A stretch of DNA of 64,000 nucleotides from Stereocaulon alpinum (lineage: Eukaryota; Ascomycota; Lecanoromycetes; Lecanorales; Stereocaulaceae). The notes beneath the pieces are model-generated. The model was not told the DNA's origin and ran no database searches. It saw only the letters and a program-made list of their open reading frames with translations. The stretch covers positions 1 through 64,000 of the forward strand of contig JAEUBA010000097.1 of NCBI GenBank assembly GCA_018257865.1, read 5' to 3'. Both the position numbers and the translations under genes were made by a program. Position 1 is the first letter of the stretch; each line of letters starts with the position of its first letter. Positions 61,029 through 64,000 of this stretch are shown here, one piece after another.

Positions 61029-62477
61029 ATGCCTGCTGATACTGCCGGAAAGGTGAGCCAACCCATACCAGTCAAGAGCCCCCTCATGTCACATGCTGAC
61101 GGGACTTTGAGCAGACCATCACCTGCAAGGTGCGCTAAGACCTCCTATAGACACGAGTATGAGTTACGGGCTGATAGTACTCAGGCTGCAGTAGCTTGGG
61201 AAGCAGGAAAGGACCTCTCAATCGAAGACATTGAAGTTCAAGCACCAAAAGCACATGAAGTCCGCATAGAAATCTACTACACCGGAGTCTGCCACACAGG
61301 TTTATCCTCCGCACATTCGTACGCGGAAGCAAGAGACTGAGACAATATAGATGCATACACCCTGTCAGGAAAGGACCCGGAGGGTGCTTTCCCCATAGTC
61401 CTTGGTCATGAGGGCGCCGGTATCGTTGAATCTGTTGGCGAGGGTGTGACGAACGTCAAGGTTGGAGACAATGTCGTGGCCCTCTAGTATGCCTCCCATT
61501 TGAACCAGCTAGGTCTTCTGCCGTAGTAGCTAATCTTTGTTCCTCCAGCACGCCTGAATGCGGCGAATGCAAGTTTTGCAAATCTGGCAAGACAAATCTC
61601 TGCGGCAAGATCAGAGCCACTCAAGGCAAAGGCGTCATGCCCGACGGAACCTCACGATTCAAGTGCAAGGGCAAGGAACTGTTGCACTTTATGGGCACAT
61701 CCACCTTCTCTCAATACACTGTCGTCGCAGATATTTCCGTTGTAGCCATCACAGATAAGGCACCAATGGACCGAACATGCTTGCTCGGATGTGGTATTAC
61801 TACCGGCTACGGTGCAGCGGTCGTGACAGCCAACGTCGAGAAAGGAAGCAACGTGGCAGTCTTCGGAGCCGGATGTGTCGGGTTGTCCGTCGTCCAGGGT
61901 GCGGTAAAGAACGGCGCCGGAAAAATCATAGTTGTGGACGTTAACGACGCTAAAGAGGCATGGGGGAAAAAGTTTGGTGCAACTGACTTCGTCAACCCGA
62001 CCAAACTAGGCAGCAAGAGCATCCAGGAACACCTTGTCGAGATGACTGACGGAGGCTGCGACTATACATTCGATTGTACCGGAAACGTGGGTGTGATGAG
62101 AGCAGCGCTGGAGGCATGCCATAAGGGTTGGGGACAAAGTATTATCATTGGAGTAGCTGCCGCTGGGCAAGAGATTAGCACCCGACGTATGTTCATTCCA
62201 GCCAAAGAATACTGTCTTCCTTGGAACAGACATTGTTGACAATTCTCTCTCCACAGCGTTCCAACTCGTCACTGGCCGTGTATGGAAAGGCTGTGCCTTC
62301 GGCGGCATCAAAGGCCGCTCTCAGCTACCAGACTTGGTAGATGATTACATGACGAAGAAACTGAAGGTCGACGAATTTATCACCCACCGGCAATCGTTGA
62401 ACAAAATCAACACTGCCTTCCAGGATATGAAAGCAGGAGACTGCATCCGATGTGTGGTGAACATGCGGGAGGTGTAG
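61029..62477 (+). CDS. SFA1: S-(hydroxymethyl)glutathione dehydrogenase (class III alcohol dehydrogenase)
   Basis: Six exons (61029-61052, 61115-61129, 61185-61299, 61351-61486, 61549-62186, 62257-62477) give 382 residues, the usual length. The second exon is only 15 nt and encodes TITCK; with its neighbours it gives MPADTAGKTITCKAAVAWEAG, as in relatives. The catalytic zinc ligands lie in GVCHTDAYTLSG and LGHEGAG, and the structural zinc in CGECKFCKSGKTNLC. The NAD fold has AVFGAGCVGLSV. The last junction gives STRPFQLVTGRVWKG. The enzyme oxidises the glutathione adduct of formaldehyde and reduces S-nitrosoglutathione in the cytosol. Intact. Confidence 0.95.
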
Positions 62478-62812
62478 GTCATTTCGTCGAGGCCGTCTCT
62501 TTGTACATATGATGCATGTTGGACATCGAGCCGCTGAAAGGCCAAAAGAGTTCATTCATAAGTCATCCTGCCCAACCTGCCATGAGGTCAAGAGGTTCAA
62601 TGTCGAAAAAGTTCGCGTCCTGTTAAGAGAAGCCGTGTAAGCACTAGGCGAACGTCACTGGGCGAGCAAGGACCTGCCTTTTCTGAGCGAAGTTCGATCC
62701 AAGCATCAAGCACTTGGCTTTCATCTGAAGCTGGCCATCTGCAGCCCGTCTATTCCCAGACCTCTTCGTCCGTCCCAGTCGCTGTTCGCAGAGAAGTTGT
62801 AGTGATACTTAC
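62478..62812. other. Intergenic, convergent 3' ends
   Basis: 335 bp between the stop codons of the dehydrogenase and the secreted protein; nothing else seen. Confidence 0.5.
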
Positions 62813-63520
62813 CTACATCTCCTCCCTCAAGACCTCTTGGCCCCTTCCCATTCCCACCCTGTCTTTCTCCCCATCATCACCATCATCCTCCCCCACCTCG
62901 AAAAACTGCACAACCAAATCATCCACACAAAACTCCCAATCCAACGCCGCATACCCAAAATCCGCCACAATTTCCACTTTTGTCATATGATCCCACTTCT
63001 TCTTGCTGAACTCCTCAATCCGAACCTCAAACATATCATGGAACCCACTCGGGAAGTCAACCTCCCACTCTAGCACCTCCTCCCTCTTCTCAACCCCCTC
63101 CCTATATCCCTTCACACGAACCGTACTCCCCGGCTCCGGCGCATCCAACGGCTTAATCCAAAACGAACACAACGTAAACCAAGCCTCCAACCCCTCCTCC
63201 TTCATCCCCTCCGCATTCGCGATCCCAAAACTAGCTCCACCACAGCCTTCACACTTACGGGAACCGAGAAGGGCATTCGGTGAGGAGATGGCGCAATTGG
63301 TGTCGTGGGGGGAGATTAGGTATTTGAGCGAGGGGGAGTGGGGGTTTAGGACGGAGTAGGAGGTGAAGGAGAGGTGGTGGTGGGGGTTTGGGATGGGGCC
63401 TAGGCCGGAGGTTGTGGCGAGGGTGTCGAAGGTTAGGGTTGTGTGGTTGTTCGTAGTGGAGGCGGAGGTGGAGCTTAGGAGGAGGGGGAGGAGGGCGGTG
63501 GGGAGGTTTAGGAGTTTCAT
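62813..63520 (-). CDS. Small secreted protein of unknown function
   Basis: A single open frame of 235 residues. The start MKLLNLPTALLPLLLSSTSASTT is a clear signal peptide, so it was chosen over an upstream in-frame ATG. The mature part has FDTLATTSGLGPIPNPHHHLSF, SPHDTNCAISSPNALLGSRKC, GCGGASFGI and DWEFCVDDLVVQFFE, and is rich in beta-type residues. It resembles fungal secreted proteins of the galactose-binding-like type, but no named family is claimed. Five cysteines could form two disulfides. The end is Asp/Glu/Lys-rich. The high GC bias creates long shadow frames on both strands. Confidence 0.75.
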   Translation of the reverse strand: MKLLNLPTALLPLLLSSTSASTTNNHTTLTFDTLATTSGLGPIPNPHHHLSFTSYSVLNPHSPSLKYLISPHDTNCAISSPNALLGSRKCEGCGGASFGIANAEGMKEEGLEAWFTLCSFWIKPLDAPEPGSTVRVKGYREGVEKREEVLEWEVDFPSGFHDMFEVRIEEFSKKKWDHMTKVEIVADFGYAALDWEFCVDDLVVQFFEVGEDDGDDGEKDRVGMGRGQEVLREEM

Positions 63521-64000
63521 TTCGATGGGAATGATTTCGGTGTTTTGGGAAGACTTGGTATCGAGGGAAGCTGTAGCTGTGCTCCGTCTTAGGGTTAGGG
63601 TTATATGATATTGATTGCCTATTTGGGCCATTGTATTTTCGGTCCAGCATCACATCTAGCTTGTCCACATCTGAAACTCTGGTCTTCTCTCAAGTACCTG
63701 GGCACAATATCCTGGCAACAGAATAATCATTTAAGAATCTCGAGAGCCGCGCATCCTATTCTAGCACCCGAGGTGTAGAGCTCGCGCGATGTTCCCTATA
63801 TCCAAACGAAATGCAGGTTCTCTTGTGTCGACTTATTAGGTTTCGGAAGTAACCGTTCGCATCATTGTGTGGAATTTTATGATAGCATTTCTTGGTGTCC
63901 TCACTACACATGTCTTTCTGGGCGTGATTTCCTCTTCTGAGCAAATTTGCGCTATATGCCCCACTTCGCCAAATCACTCCATGATTCGGCGCCTCAGATG
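63521..64000. other. End of window, no gene seen
   Basis: Upstream region of the secreted-protein gene. A chance double TTAGGG at 63588-63603 is not a telomere. No frame with an ATG start and protein-like content was found. Confidence 0.45.

Noticed and set aside
63588..63603. Telomere-like TTAGGG repeat
   Set aside because: Only two units, inside normal sequence next to a gene.
63255..63668. 137-residue - strand His/Pro-rich frame
   Set aside because: Overlaps the secreted-protein gene in another frame; produced by GC bias.

Overview
The window looks like a chromosome segment of a filamentous ascomycete (Pezizomycotina; a Dothideomycete is a guess). The reasons are short GT-AG introns of about 50-60 nt in almost every gene, heavy repeat-induced point mutation (RIP) in the repeats, and a gene set of fungal orthologues: DYRK kinase, Nop16, a Pex24/28-32 family peroxin, a KE4-type zinc transporter, glutathione-dependent formaldehyde dehydrogenase and a FrnE/DsbA-like protein. 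No bacterial operons, tRNAs, rRNAs or CRISPR arrays were seen.

Bases 1 to about 13,290 are an AT-rich, CpA/TpG-depleted block made of dead transposons. A chromodomain-type Ty3/gypsy element lies on the + strand (121-3767, resuming at 7551). It is split by a Tad1-like LINE on the - strand (3781-7537) that left a 13-bp target-site duplication, and the gypsy protein resumes after it. A second LINE copy ends at base 120 and faces the first. Beyond come unassigned RIP-degraded coding sequence (about 7.8-10.9 kb), a relic of a DDE integrase (about 10.9-12.3 kb, - strand) and GC-richer direct repeats (12.3-12.9 kb). The change to normal composition at about 13,290 is abrupt.

Bases 13.3-34 kb are mixed. 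They hold a truncated SGNH-hydrolase gene, a DUF7730-like gene, 5 kb with no supportable gene, a divergent pair (golgin-like coiled-coil protein and a Pom1-type DYRK kinase), a cysteine-rich secreted GPI-anchored protein, a decayed multi-pass membrane protein gene, and a 645-bp element with long terminal inverted repeats.

Bases 35-64 kb are mostly intact single-copy genes: FrnE/DsbA-like protein, Pex24-type peroxin, NOP16, C2H2 zinc-finger protein, ZIP zinc transporter, calcineurin-like phosphoesterase, two paralogues of an unknown protein family (one intact, one with a nonsense codon), formaldehyde dehydrogenase and a small secreted protein. These genes do not form a pathway or cluster; they are ordinary neighbours.

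The most unusual item is the ZIP transporter (44624-46449). Its cytosolic loop carries about 100 residues that read like the RFX-type winged-helix domain of the chromatin remodeller subunit Rsc9. Next in interest are the paralogue pair with one broken copy, the nested LINE-in-gypsy insertion, and a perfect 19-bp hairpin at 36060-36101. All family assignments come from reading motifs by eye; no database search was run. Exon borders were placed by hand and may be off by a base or two.
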